Assembly (NCBI RefSeq): GCF_017355915.2 | Contig: NZ_JAFEUV020000004.1 | Coordinates: 1 to 64,000 of the forward strand | From: Telluribacter roseus | GTDB taxonomy: Bacteria > Bacteroidota > Bacteroidia > Cytophagales > Spirosomataceae | Length of the DNA stretch: 64,000 nucleotides | Direction: 5' to 3' | In this document: piece by piece, positions 43,496 through 52,314 of the stretch | Layout: each line of letters starts with the position of its first letter | Position numbering within the stretch: position 1 is the stretch's first letter | Position numbers and translations under genes: made by a program | The notes under the pieces: model-generated | Told to the model about the DNA's origin: nothing | Databases searched by the model: none | What the model saw: only the letters and a program-made list of their open reading frames with translations

Positions 43496-44266
43496 TCAGG
43501 CCTTAGTCCGCTGCCGTACGGCTTCGTACAGGATTACGGAGGTAGCCGCCGCTACGTTTAATGACTCTACCTGGCCCATGAGTGGTATCCTTACCCGGTG
43601 GTTGCAGGCCCGGAGTATCTCCGGTGATATACCATCTTCCTCAGAACCCATGATGATCACCGTAGGGTTAGAGAAATCCACGTCATACAGTTCGGTGCTG
43701 GCTTTCTCGGTACAGGCTACTATCTGCAGGCCGCTCTCGCTCATGTACCTCAGTGTCTCCGTAAGATTCGGCTCCCGGCAAATGGGGAGGTAGTTCAGAG
43801 CACCCGACGAGGTTTTCATAGCATCGGCGTTGATCTGGGCCGCTCCTTTCTGAGGTACTACCACTGCCTGTACACCGGCACATTCGGCCGTACGGGTAAT
43901 GGCGCCAAAGTTGCGTACATCCGTAACCCGGTCCAGCATCAGCAGCAGGGGCGTCTTGCCCTCTTCGTATACCTGGGTAAGTACATTGTGAAGCGGTACG
44001 TATCGGATGGGCGATACAAAGCAGATTACTCCCTGGTGATTCTTGCGGGTGACGCGGTTGAGTTTCTCCACGGGTACCCGCTGATAGGGGATCTGTAGCT
44101 CCTGAGCCAGTTTTACAATTTCACCCATACCCAGCTCCCGCTGGATCAGCAACCGCTCGATTTCTTTGCCCGAGCGGAGCGTTTCAAGTACCGACTGTGT
44201 GCCAAATACCATGTCGGCCTGCGGGGGGCGGGCCGGTTTTCTTATCGGATAGCTCCGTTTCTCCAT
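43496..44266 (-). CDS. rlmB: 23S rRNA (guanosine-2'-O-)-methyltransferase, SpoU family
   Basis: A 256-aa SPOUT methyltransferase probably acting on G2251 of 23S rRNA. An N-terminal substrate-binding domain starts at MVFGTQSVLETLRSGKEIERLL, and the three SpoU motifs are LDRVTDVRNFGAITRTAE, IIMGSEEDGIS and IPLMGQVESLNVAAATSV with the trefoil knot. I chose ATG 44266 (MEKRSYPIRKPAR); it overlaps the end of the GWxTD gene by 25 bp, so the pair is translationally linked. Confidence 0.92.
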   Translation of the reverse strand: MEKRSYPIRKPARPPQADMVFGTQSVLETLRSGKEIERLLIQRELGMGEIVKLAQELQIPYQRVPVEKLNRVTRKNHQGVICFVSPIRYVPLHNVLTQVYEEGKTPLLLMLDRVTDVRNFGAITRTAECAGVQAVVVPQKGAAQINADAMKTSSGALNYLPICREPNLTETLRYMSESGLQIVACTEKASTELYDVDFSNPTVIIMGSEEDGISPEILRACNHRVRIPLMGQVESLNVAAATSVILYEAVRQRTKA

Positions 44267-45522
44267 GCTTCTACGATGGGGTACCATATGGGCTGATACT
44301 CTACATAGCGTACCAGTTCATAGTGGTCATCCACAAATTGATTAGTTCGACGATTAAAAGTAAAATTAACGTTGCTGGCGTTGGCGCGCTGGTCATATAC
44401 CCACACTTCCTTGTCCTTGCTCCGCTGTACCTTATCAGGTGGCCCCAGAATGATATAAATCATGCCTTTGTCGGTTTTCCACCCTTCTTTGTAGCTGGTA
44501 AATAGCCGGTTGGCGTCTTCGACCCGCTTGTAGTAGTTCTTGATCACTTGCCGGGCCAGGTCAGGGTTGCCGTTCATGAGCGACAGCCAGTACTTGTCCA
44601 GGGCTTTCTTGTGATTTTGGGCCGTCTGGAGCTCGTTGATCTCCTGATTGGTACTCATGTACAGCAGGGGCTCCACCAGTTCTTCGGGCCGGGTCATCTT
44701 GGGGTACCGCTCATCGGTCACCAGCAGTCCCAGTCCTTCGGTCTTGGTAGTATCTGACAGCATGTAGTACAGACCCTCTTTTTCGAAGGATACGGGTTGC
44801 CCGGCATTGATCGTAAAGAGGCTGTCTACTTTCAGGGTTCTGGAAGTGGACCGGGGTACTGTGTTCATGGGAGAACCGGCCGGATCAAAAGGATGGCTGT
44901 AGTAGTACACATAGAGCTGTCCGGCATCGTTTTTCAGATTCTTGATCTGTACTGTTTCACCCTGGTTGACGTAGTGGCGCTGTAGTGGCAGCTCGCCATC
45001 AACGCTGAATACGCCGTAGCGGTCGCTGGCCCGCTGGTCACGGAAGCGAACCGGCAGGTCGTTCAGTACTTTTTTAAGGGTACCGGTCTGGCTGATCTCG
45101 CTCAGTAGTACTCCGTAGTCGCGGTCGGGTTTCTTGATATCAAACTGTATCACCACCTGATCGCCGGATTGGGAAACATTGCTGCTGCTCAGCGGTACGT
45201 TGCCGTAGCCCAGGCGGTCGCGGGTACCGTAGTCCGAATAGATGACGTAGTTCAGGGTGTACAGTCCGGCAAATTCGGCAGCCTGAATGGGCGATCCGCT
45301 TTTCAGGGCGTCTACATATAGGTATACCCTCATGTTGGCGGAGTCTTTTTCCAGAAATTTGCTCCGGACTCCTACCAGCGAAAGCTCATTCTCAGAAGAG
45401 AGGGGAGTCGCTGCTGATCCACCGCGGGACTCGGGCACGCGGGCGGTGTTGCGGGAAGAGGAACACCCAGCAAATAGTACCGAAGCCAGCAGCAAGCCGA
45501 TTAATAGATAACGTGTTTTCAT
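44242..45522 (-). CDS. GWxTD-domain lipoprotein
   Basis: A 426-aa lipoprotein: ATG 45522 gives MKTRYLLIGLLLASVLFAGC, with lipidated Cys at residue 20. The signature GWKTDKGMIYIILGPPDKVQ lies near residue 350-370. A beta-rich N-terminal half precedes it. GWxTD proteins are widespread in Bacteroidota and usually of unknown function. An upstream start at 45624 would add an unlikely leader. It has its own promoter and its stop overlaps the rlmB start. Confidence 0.9.
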   Translation of the reverse strand: MKTRYLLIGLLLASVLFAGCSSSRNTARVPESRGGSAATPLSSENELSLVGVRSKFLEKDSANMRVYLYVDALKSGSPIQAAEFAGLYTLNYVIYSDYGTRDRLGYGNVPLSSSNVSQSGDQVVIQFDIKKPDRDYGVLLSEISQTGTLKKVLNDLPVRFRDQRASDRYGVFSVDGELPLQRHYVNQGETVQIKNLKNDAGQLYVYYYSHPFDPAGSPMNTVPRSTSRTLKVDSLFTINAGQPVSFEKEGLYYMLSDTTKTEGLGLLVTDERYPKMTRPEELVEPLLYMSTNQEINELQTAQNHKKALDKYWLSLMNGNPDLARQVIKNYYKRVEDANRLFTSYKEGWKTDKGMIYIILGPPDKVQRSKDKEVWVYDQRANASNVNFTFNRRTNQFVDDHYELVRYVEYQPIWYPIVEAWRNGAIR

Positions 45523-45623
45523 ACCAATGGTCCTTCTTTTTTCAAATAACGAACGAAGTGACCTATTTACCCAAAAACCGTGAAAAAAAGTAATATCTAC
45601 CTGATTTTGTACGGCCCAGGCCA

Positions 45624-45652
45624 CAAAGGTAGCTATTCTGGCCGGAATTCAA
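45624..45652 (-). promoter_or_regulatory. Promoter of the GWxTD gene
   Basis: On the minus strand TTG (45652-45650), an 18-bp spacer and TACCTTTG (45631-45624) fit the Bacteroidota consensus, giving a leader of about 95 nt. Confidence 0.5.
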
Positions 45653-45657
45653 GCAGG

Positions 45658-46569
45658 TCAGGCGCTGGGCTGGTCACTAGAGCCTTCTTTCTTGCTGGCA
45701 CGATTGGCTTGCTTGATCTGCTCCCCGATTGTATCCCACTGCTCGTCGGTCACTTCGTGCAGGAAGTTAAACTGCCCGCCCCCAAGTACCTCGCCGCCAT
45801 CAATGGTAATGACCTCGCCGGTAACATAGCCCGAAAAGTCAGACATCAGGTAGGCCGCCAGATTGGCCAGCTCCTGGTGATCGCCTACCCGATGCAGCGG
45901 GATACGATTCTCGAAGGCAAACTTCTCGGTCAGTTCCTCCGGAAACAGCCGGTCCCAGGCGCCTTTGGTAGGAAAGGGACCCGGCGCGACAGCATTGAGC
46001 CGGATACCGTATTTGGCCCATTCAAAAGCCAGTGATTTGGTCATGGTAAGCACACCGGCCTTGGCCATGGCCGAAGGCACTACCCAGCCTGAGCCGGTCC
46101 AGGCGTAGGTGGTGGATATATTCAGCACTGTACCCTTGATCTTATTCTCGATCCAGTACTTGCCAAGTGCCAGCGTGAAGTAATAAGTACCTCTGAGGAC
46201 TATATCCACTACTACATCTACGGCCTTATAGGATAGCCGTTCGGTGGGGCTTATAAAGTTACCAGCCGAGTTGTTGACCAGCCCATCCACCTGCCCAAAG
46301 CGGGCAATGGCTTGTTCCAGCACCTGCTCGATCTGCTGCGGATTACGAACATCACATTCCACCGGAAGTACCTGCCCAGCGGTAGCAGCTTCCAGTTCAC
46401 GGGCCGCCTCTTCCAGTACTCCCAAACGACGGCTGCAGATCACTACATGGGCCCCCAGCTCAAGGAAGTAACGACTCATGGATTTACCCAGACCGGTGCC
46501 TCCTCCGGTTACGATGATGGTTTTGCCGGCAAGCGCTCCATCCCGGAGCATACCCTGACTATGGTTCAT
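45658..46569 (-). CDS. SDR oxidoreductase, 2,4-dienoyl-CoA reductase-like
   Basis: A 303-aa short-chain dehydrogenase: VTGGGTGLGKSMSRYFLELG is the cofactor motif with VICSRR downstream (Arg pair suggesting NADPH), VNNSAGNFISPTE replaces the usual NNAG with NNSAGNF, as in peroxisomal-type dienoyl-CoA reductases, and AMAKAGVLTMTKSLAFEWA holds the Lys. The Tyr of the usual YxxxK is replaced (PSAMAKAG), also as in that group. It probably serves unsaturated fatty-acid oxidation. The C-terminal 30 residues are polar and charged. Confidence 0.87.
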   Translation of the reverse strand: MNHSQGMLRDGALAGKTIIVTGGGTGLGKSMSRYFLELGAHVVICSRRLGVLEEAARELEAATAGQVLPVECDVRNPQQIEQVLEQAIARFGQVDGLVNNSAGNFISPTERLSYKAVDVVVDIVLRGTYYFTLALGKYWIENKIKGTVLNISTTYAWTGSGWVVPSAMAKAGVLTMTKSLAFEWAKYGIRLNAVAPGPFPTKGAWDRLFPEELTEKFAFENRIPLHRVGDHQELANLAAYLMSDFSGYVTGEVITIDGGEVLGGGQFNFLHEVTDEQWDTIGEQIKQANRASKKEGSSDQPSA

Positions 46570-46976
46570 GTGGAAGTAGTTAGATGGTGAGTAAAAAAAT
46601 CGGGTAGTAAGTTATCAAATGATTCCTTACTACCCATATATATTGAAGGTTAAGAAAATGCAATTCCTCATGCTGACCGTAGTAGGTGCTCCGGCACCAC
46701 GCCCCGACCTACACCCGCTTTACACCAGAATGAGCATTGGGAACGCTATCTGGACAGATTTAAATCAAGAACTACCCTGTAGACACGTAGCTAATTCTAC
46801 TAAAAGATTGTTAGGCTACTAACAGTATGCAAACATACTGTTACAAATATATAACCTAGAAATAAGATTTGTAATAAAAGGGGAAAAAATTTTCTTTAAA
46901 AAGTATAGAGAAGATAATCTCAGGCTACTCTATTTACTTTATAAGCCAAAAACCTGGTCATTAAAGCCGTAGTAGT
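46570..46976. other. Intergenic region before the trans-sulfuration gene
   Basis: A 407-bp AT-rich gap with a 10-bp inverted repeat (listed separately) about 134 bp before the ATG. A 67-codon open frame at 46619-46822 lacks support as a gene. Confidence 0.45.
46820..46843. repeat. 10-bp inverted repeat, possible operator
   Basis: TAACAGTATG and CATACTGTTA are perfect inverse copies separated by CAAA. No T run follows, so operator or attenuator fits better than terminator. Confidence 0.55.
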
Positions 46977-48101
46977 ATGCATCCCGAAACCTTAGCTCTC
47001 AGAAGTACCCATTTTCCTGACGCCAATGCGGCCTCTGTGGTGCCCCCTTTGTACCTTTCTACCACCTTCGAGCGGGATGCCAACTACGAACTCCCCCAGG
47101 GCTACCTCTACACCCGCGCTGATAATCCCAACCGGTATCAGCTCGAAAGCGCTCTGGCTACGCTGGAAGGCGGTGCGGTAGCCATGGCATTTGCTTCGGG
47201 ACAGGCGGCTACGATGGCGGTTATTCAAAGCCTGAAACCGGGTGACCATGTGATAGTACCCGATGATGCCTACTACGGTACTCCCTCGTTGCTGCAGAAT
47301 ATATTCATAGACTGGGGACTTACCTTTTCAAAAGTAGATACCACCAACCTGGCCGTGGTAGAAGCCGCGCTGCGTCCGGAGACCCGACTGGTATGGCTGG
47401 AAACGCCTTCTAATCCCCAATTAAAAATCACCGACATTGAAGCCGTAGCTAACCTGGCGCGTAGCCGCGGTGCCCTCACCGTATGCGACAATACCTGGAG
47501 TACGCCCATCCTGCAGCGGCCGCTGGACCTGGGCTGTGATGTAGTAATGCACTCCACTACTAAGTACCTGGGCGGGCACAGCGATGTATTGGGCGGTGCG
47601 CTCGTATTCAAGGAGGATGACGCTTTTGCCAAGCGAGTACGGCAAGTCCAGACGCTGGGTGGTGCGGTACCTTCTCCCTTTGACTGCTGGCTCCTTTCCA
47701 GAGGTATCAAGACGCTGGCCGTGCGGGTTCGTCAGCAATCCCTGAATGCACAGCGACTAGCAGAGTACCTGCATGAGCATCCGGCGGTGGAGCAGGTGCA
47801 TTATCCGGGGCTGCCCGGCCACCAAGGGTACCCCGTGGCCCAGCGGCAAATGACGCTGCCCGGAGCTATGCTTTCGGTGCAGGTACGAGGTGGAGCGGAT
47901 GAAGCCCTGCGCTTCATCAACAAGCTGCAGCTGTTCACCAAAGCCACTAGCCTGGGAGGAGTCGAAAGCCTGATTGAGCACCGGGCGTCGGTAGAGGGGC
48001 CCGAAAGTACCACTCCCCCCAATCTACTGCGTGTATCGGTAGGCCTGGAGCATCCCGACGATCTGATTGAGGATCTTCAGCAGGCACTTGCTGCACTGTA
48101 A
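46977..48101 (+). CDS. Cystathionine gamma-synthase/lyase-family PLP enzyme
   Basis: A 374-aa member of the Cys/Met metabolism PLP family. SVVPPLYLSTTFERDA and YTRADNPNRYQLESALATLEGG form the N-terminal substrate region; PLP Lys is in MHSTTKYLGGHSDVLGG near residue 195; SLGGVESLIEHRASVE and LLRVSVGLEHPDDLIEDL end the protein. It could be cystathionine gamma-synthase, gamma-lyase or a methionine gamma-lyase-like enzyme; the sequence alone does not decide. It works in sulfur amino-acid metabolism. Confidence 0.9.
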   Translation: MHPETLALRSTHFPDANAASVVPPLYLSTTFERDANYELPQGYLYTRADNPNRYQLESALATLEGGAVAMAFASGQAATMAVIQSLKPGDHVIVPDDAYYGTPSLLQNIFIDWGLTFSKVDTTNLAVVEAALRPETRLVWLETPSNPQLKITDIEAVANLARSRGALTVCDNTWSTPILQRPLDLGCDVVMHSTTKYLGGHSDVLGGALVFKEDDAFAKRVRQVQTLGGAVPSPFDCWLLSRGIKTLAVRVRQQSLNAQRLAEYLHEHPAVEQVHYPGLPGHQGYPVAQRQMTLPGAMLSVQVRGGADEALRFINKLQLFTKATSLGGVESLIEHRASVEGPESTTPPNLLRVSVGLEHPDDLIEDLQQALAAL

Positions 48102-48609
48102 GCAGACTCTACTTTATTACGGAACAATGGGCGGAGGTTTTCTCCTGCCCAACCCACTCCTGCATTAGTAGTGGTGCGACACGCATTTTTACGTGCCGTT
48201 AGGGAGGCTTAGTACCTGATCTACCCGTTTCTGCCACAGATCCTGCCTGTACTTATATGAAAATAGTTCTATTCGGCGTTGTACATCTAATGCTGTAATC
48301 AATAATGATGGGAAGCAGCGGCGAATTGAATAGCCACTGTCATGACTGTACCCAAAGCCACCGGGTGGTACTAATTTACCTGTTCATTATACACAGTTAC
48401 AAGCTGAAATTGTAACTTTTGTGTCCTACTAATAAAATTTTAGCCAGTACATATTGTATAATGAAAAGAAAGAAGCCTATTGACGCACGGTCAATAAAAA
48501 TTACTACCGCTCAATAATTTTCCTGAAAAAATACAGGTAATAAACCGTATGTTGTTGAAAGTAAATAAGTATTTTTACTTATTAGGATCTACTACCACAC
48601 TAAAACTTA
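48102..48609. other. Intergenic region before the AlkD-like gene
   Basis: 508 bp without a gene. It holds the terminator-like hairpin near its start and a short inverted repeat (AATAAGTA and TACTTATT at 48564-48583) 26 bp before the next ATG; I see no consensus promoter of good quality. Confidence 0.4.
48128..48151 (+). terminator. Hairpin after the trans-sulfuration gene
   Basis: TGGGC-GGAG pairs with CTCC-(T)-GCCCA with one bulged base and a 5-nt loop, 26 bp past the stop codon. No strong T run follows. Confidence 0.4.
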
Positions 48610-49314
48610 ATGAAAGAAGTGCAAGAAGTTATGAATGAGCTTGCCAGGTATGGCAACAGCTCGTACAAGAAAGTATACCTTAACCAAGGTGCTCAGGAAC
48701 CACTATTTGGTGTTAAGATTGGGGACCTCAAGAAAATAGTCAAACGCTACAAAAATAACCATCCTCTGGCGCTAGCATTATATCGGACCGGTAACTCTGA
48801 TGCCATGTATCTGGCAGGAATGATGGCCGATCCTCATCAAATGACTCCTGAGCTGCTCGAAGAGTGGGTGAAGGCGGCTAATTGGTACATACTAAGTGAA
48901 TACGCAGTAGCTGGTGTGACCGCCGAGAGTCCATACGGACAGGAAATGGCTCGTAAATGGATAGATTCGGAACAGGAAATGATCGCCAATGCTGGCTGGG
49001 CTACCTGGGCGCATCTGGTAGCCTTCCTGCCTAATGATGAGCTGGACGAGGACGAGATAGATCAGTTGCTGGAAACCGTACGAACCACGATCCATGAAAA
49101 GGCCAACCGGGTACGGTACAGTATGAACAACTTCATTATAGCGGTGGGAGGCCTGTACAGCCCCCTGAGCGAAAAGGCTATGCAGGTAGCCAAGGAAATC
49201 GGGGATGTGATCGTAAAACTGGAAGGCACGCCCTTCAAAGCTCCCAATGCACCCAGCCATATAAAAAAGATCAAAGGTGCCGGAGAACCCGGAACCGAAA
49301 AAGGATCAGAATAA
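48610..49314 (+). CDS. DNA alkylation repair protein, AlkD-like
   Basis: A 234-aa HEAT-repeat protein. Typical segments are YKKVYLNQGAQEPLFGVKIGDLKKIVKRYK near the start, DAMYLAGMMADP, WYILSEYAVAGVTAESPYG and WATWAHLVAFLPNDELDEDEID. AlkD-type proteins excise positively charged alkylated bases such as N3- and N7-alkylpurines, but many relatives are shown or suspected to be non-catalytic. No adaptive-response genes are nearby. Confidence 0.87.
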   Translation: MKEVQEVMNELARYGNSSYKKVYLNQGAQEPLFGVKIGDLKKIVKRYKNNHPLALALYRTGNSDAMYLAGMMADPHQMTPELLEEWVKAANWYILSEYAVAGVTAESPYGQEMARKWIDSEQEMIANAGWATWAHLVAFLPNDELDEDEIDQLLETVRTTIHEKANRVRYSMNNFIIAVGGLYSPLSEKAMQVAKEIGDVIVKLEGTPFKAPNAPSHIKKIKGAGEPGTEKGSE

Positions 49315-49326
49315 GTAGTAGCTGGT

Positions 49327-50247
49327 TTACTGCTGAGCCAGCAGGTACAGTACCGACATCCTGACGGCTACGCCATTCTCCACCTGATTCAGAATAATCG
49401 AATGCTGCGAATCAGCCGCGTCGGAGGATAGCTCCACCCCCCGATTGATAGGCCCCGGGTGCATCAGTACGATGTCCCGGTCTACTTCGTCAAGCATCTG
49501 CTTGGTAATCCCAAAGTATAGGGAGTACTCCCGTAGCGAAGGGAAGTACTTGATCTGCTGACGCTCCAGCTGTATCCGCAGTACGTTGGCTACGTCGCAC
49601 CACTGCAGGGCCTCCCGTACATTATGGCTTATCTTTACGCCCAGTTCGCCGATGTACTTAGGGATGAGGGTAGTGGGTCCACATACCATCACCTCAGCCC
49701 CCAGTTTCTGAAGACAGAAGATGTTAGAAAGAGCCACCCGCGAGTGCAGGATATCTCCAATGATCGCGATCTTCTTTCCGGCCAGGTCCCCCAGCTTTTC
49801 GCGCATCGAGAAGGCATCCAGCAGCGCCTGCGTAGGGTGTTCATGGGTACCGTCACCGGCATTGACTACATTGGCCGGTATACGGCTCGACAGGTAGTGC
49901 GGTGCTCCGGGGCTGCTGTGTCGCATCACGATCATATCCACCTTCATCGCCAGGATGTTATTGACGGTGTCCAGCAAGGTTTCGCCCTTCTTGACCGAAC
50001 TCCCCGAAGCCGAGAAATTGATCACATCGGCTGAAAGTCGCTTTTCGGCCAGCTCAAACGAAAGACGGGTACGGGTGGAATTCTCGAAAAATACGTTGGC
50101 AATGGTAATATCGCGAAGGGAAGGTACTTTCTTGATCGGTCGGTTGATGACTTCCTTGAACTGGGTAGCGGTATCTAAAATAGTTTGAATATCGTTCTCA
50201 GTAAGGTTTTTGATGCCAAGGAGGTGCCGAACCGAAAGTTGTGTCAT
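49327..50247 (-). CDS. pyrB: Aspartate carbamoyltransferase catalytic subunit
   Basis: A 306-aa pyrimidine-pathway enzyme forming carbamoyl aspartate. The carbamoyl-phosphate motif is FENSTRTRLSFELAEKRL (about residue 55-70); GDGTHEHPTQALLDAF and VLMHPGPINRGVEL bind substrate. I chose ATG 50247 (MTQLSVRHLLG) over the one at 50283. A TATCTTTG element at 50271-50278 may be its -7 box. No pyrI regulatory gene lies next to it. Confidence 0.96.
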   Translation of the reverse strand: MTQLSVRHLLGIKNLTENDIQTILDTATQFKEVINRPIKKVPSLRDITIANVFFENSTRTRLSFELAEKRLSADVINFSASGSSVKKGETLLDTVNNILAMKVDMIVMRHSSPGAPHYLSSRIPANVVNAGDGTHEHPTQALLDAFSMREKLGDLAGKKIAIIGDILHSRVALSNIFCLQKLGAEVMVCGPTTLIPKYIGELGVKISHNVREALQWCDVANVLRIQLERQQIKYFPSLREYSLYFGITKQMLDEVDRDIVLMHPGPINRGVELSSDAADSQHSIILNQVENGVAVRMSVLYLLAQQ

Positions 50248-50326
50248 TGCGATTTTACTGGAAAGTTTTGCAAAGATAAGCACTACCGTCTCAAACAGAA
50301 AACAGAATTTTTATTCTGTACTCCCA

Positions 50327-51061
50327 TCAGCTGGTCCAGTGGGTAAGTGCGGTCACTATTTCTTCCCCCCGCTCATTGGCCAGACGGTGCAAATAGGTAC
50401 CCTCGGACAGGGGCTCGCACAGGGAGGTAATTTGCTCACCACGAAGGCATTCGGCCTTGAATGTGATGTCAACGGTATGGCACTGGTGCTGGTGAATATA
50501 CTCCACCGGCAGGGGCTCGAGCAGCCACTGAAAATATGCACTATTATTGACGTGCTGGGTGGTATCGATCTCATTGTGGCGGGCTGTAACCTGCGTCTGG
50601 TACTTCCAGGATGCGGGTAGGGCAGGGTACTTCTCCTTAGCCCGGGGAAAGTGGGGGAAGTTATGGTAGGGCTCAAAGTACTGCCTCAGATCGGGTGATG
50701 GAGCGGTAAGTTTGCGCTTGATTACGTCAAACAAGAGCCAGGTAGAAGTAGCCGACACCACCAGGTTATTGTCACTGTCAAACATCCGGTAATCGCGGTA
50801 GACGTATACCCGTTCCTCACCGGAGGGGTGGGTCGTTACCGTTACTTCTTCGGGAATGCGGGGCCAGCGGTGGATGGTAATCTTCATGCGGTACAGTACC
50901 CACGCCAGTCCCTGTTCCAGGAGTTGGGGGGCTCCGGCGCCCAATTCAATGGCGTGGCGGTTGGCGGCATCCTGCAGGTAGTTGGCCAGCGAAGACAGCC
51001 ACAGGTTGCCATTGGTATCAGCTTCGTAATTTCGGATTCGGTATGTTTCGGAGTGGATCAT
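50327..51061 (-). CDS. Acyl-ACP thioesterase (FatA/FatB type)
   Basis: A 244-aa double-hotdog thioesterase releasing fatty acids from acyl carrier protein. IRNYEADTNGNLWLSSLANYLQDAA starts the first domain, and HNEIDTTQHVNNSAYFQWLLEPLP carries the Asn-His catalytic part of the second. The first codon at 51064 is TTG; ATG 51061 (MIHSETYRIRNYEAD) is preferred. Bacteroidota often encode one such enzyme for fatty-acid turnover. A TACCTTTG box lies 22 bp upstream. Confidence 0.9.
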   Translation of the reverse strand: MIHSETYRIRNYEADTNGNLWLSSLANYLQDAANRHAIELGAGAPQLLEQGLAWVLYRMKITIHRWPRIPEEVTVTTHPSGEERVYVYRDYRMFDSDNNLVVSATSTWLLFDVIKRKLTAPSPDLRQYFEPYHNFPHFPRAKEKYPALPASWKYQTQVTARHNEIDTTQHVNNSAYFQWLLEPLPVEYIHQHQCHTVDITFKAECLRGEQITSLCEPLSEGTYLHRLANERGEEIVTALTHWTS

Positions 51062-51210
51062 CAAGCCCTATTTGATTCGGGCGCAAAGGTAGGGAAATTT
51101 TAAGAGAGGAAAATGTAATGGTGTAGCGGCTTGTGGCTGTTCTGCACGAGGCAGATTTATACGTATAAATTAGCTTTAGTCAAGGTTTGATGACTTGGTG
51201 TGATAATGTC

Positions 51211-51738
51211 TCAATTGCTTTTCAATGGCAGCTTCATCATGATGTCGGTCTGCTCGTCATCGCCTAGTCTGAAGATGTGCTTGTCGAACTCAACGAATCC
51301 ATTTTTCTTGTAAAAGCGTATGGCTTTTGGATTTTCTTCCCATACTCCCAGCCATACGTAGTCGGCATCAGACTGCCTGGCAACCTGCATGGCCTTTTCA
51401 TAGAGTAGTTGTCCTACCTTTTTACCATGGTATTCTTTTAGCACATAGATGCGTTCGATCTCAAGCGCTTTGCTGTCTTTGAGCTCAGTTTGTGATTCAC
51501 CGGAGTTGAGCTTCAGATAACCTATCACTTGATTATCCAGTACCGCAAAGTAAAATTCAGAACTACTGTTAGTAAGTTCATCGGTCAGTCTTTCGGTCGA
51601 AAAACCTTCTTCCAGGTACTTATTCATATTCTCCTCTGTGTTTACTGCCGCAAATGTCTCAGAGAAGGTTTGTCTGCCAATTTTTTGTAATTGGTCAATG
51701 TCCTGTAGGGTTACTCTTTTTATATCAATAATCTCCAT
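51211..51738 (-). CDS. GNAT-family N-acetyltransferase
   Basis: A 175-aa acetyltransferase. Motif A reads LEIERIYVLKEYHGKKVGQLLYEKAM, binding acetyl-CoA, and WLGVWEENPKAIRFYKKNGFVEF is motif B. VTLQDIDQLQKIGRQTFSETFA at the start resembles the IAA/SpeG-like subgroup of Bacteroidota proteins. The acceptor substrate is unknown. It is a single gene with a TACCTTTG box at 51770-51777. Confidence 0.9.
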   Translation of the reverse strand: MEIIDIKRVTLQDIDQLQKIGRQTFSETFAAVNTEENMNKYLEEGFSTERLTDELTNSSSEFYFAVLDNQVIGYLKLNSGESQTELKDSKALEIERIYVLKEYHGKKVGQLLYEKAMQVARQSDADYVWLGVWEENPKAIRFYKKNGFVEFDKHIFRLGDDEQTDIMMKLPLKSN

Positions 51739-51782
51739 ACTTACGTAAAGCGTATCAATTCAAGGGGCACAAAGGTACTACT

Positions 51783-52226
51783 TTACTCCAGCTTAACCGG
51801 TAACTGATGCTGCCGGCTTCCGTCATTGGCGCTGGCTTCGTAGAGGATCAGCATGAGGGTGGAGTTTGGCTCCTGCTTCTGTACCTCGACCGTAAAATCG
51901 AAGGGGGCCCAGGCGGGCGCTCCGGCACTGGTCATCTGGTGGCCTTGCTTAAGTTCGTTGTGCCCATCCTCTACCACCCAGCTAAATGCCGCTTCGAATA
52001 CCTGCGCCTGGCCTTGTATCTGGTACGTGTGCTCCCCCACCTTCCGGACCGTTACGTCTCTGAATCGCTCGTTGGAGTAGTTGGTACTATCTGCTGAGGG
52101 GGCGGCTGGCTCAGTGATGGTTTCTACATCTGCAGAGTCAGTCTGGGCATCTTGAGTAGTAGTATTGTCGCTATTCTGATTGCAGGCCAGCAGACTCAGG
52201 GCAAGCAAGAGGTAGACTAGTTTCAT
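51783..52226 (-). CDS. Lipoprotein with Gmad2 domain
   Basis: A 147-aa lipoprotein: lipobox LLALSLLAC puts the modified Cys near residue 15, followed by an acidic Asp/Thr/Gln linker of about 35 residues. The folded part matches Gmad2, an immunoglobulin-like domain of spore-germination and other envelope proteins (YQIQGQAQVFEAAFSWVVED and MTSAGAPAWAPFDFTVEVQ). It probably stands in the envelope as a binding module; no enzymatic function is expected. The S46 peptidase gene lies upstream on the same strand, separated by a terminator. Confidence 0.82.
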   Translation of the reverse strand: MKLVYLLLALSLLACNQNSDNTTTQDAQTDSADVETITEPAAPSADSTNYSNERFRDVTVRKVGEHTYQIQGQAQVFEAAFSWVVEDGHNELKQGHQMTSAGAPAWAPFDFTVEVQKQEPNSTLMLILYEASANDGSRQHQLPVKLE

Positions 52227-52267
52227 ATTTTGCGTAGCTTGTGGTGTTAAGATACTCCATTTTATAT

Positions 52268-52297
52268 AGAAAAGCCCCGCACCGGCGGGGCTTTTCT
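52268..52297 (-). terminator. Terminator of the S46 peptidase gene
   Basis: AGAAAAGCCCCGC and GCGGGGCTTTTCT form a perfect 13-bp stem with a 4-nt loop, 17 bp past the stop codon, with a T-rich tail. Confidence 0.9.
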
Positions 52298-52314
52298 AAT
52301 AGTGCAGGTGCAAA

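Noticed and set aside
46619-46822. 67-codon open frame in the gap before the trans-sulfuration gene
   Set aside because: No signal peptide, domain or promoter, and its stop runs into an inverted repeat; composition resembles non-coding DNA.
48564-48583. Inverted repeat AATAAGTA-TTTT-TACTTATT before the AlkD-like gene
   Set aside because: An all-A/T-rich 8-bp dyad in an AT-rich gap is weak evidence for an operator or terminator.
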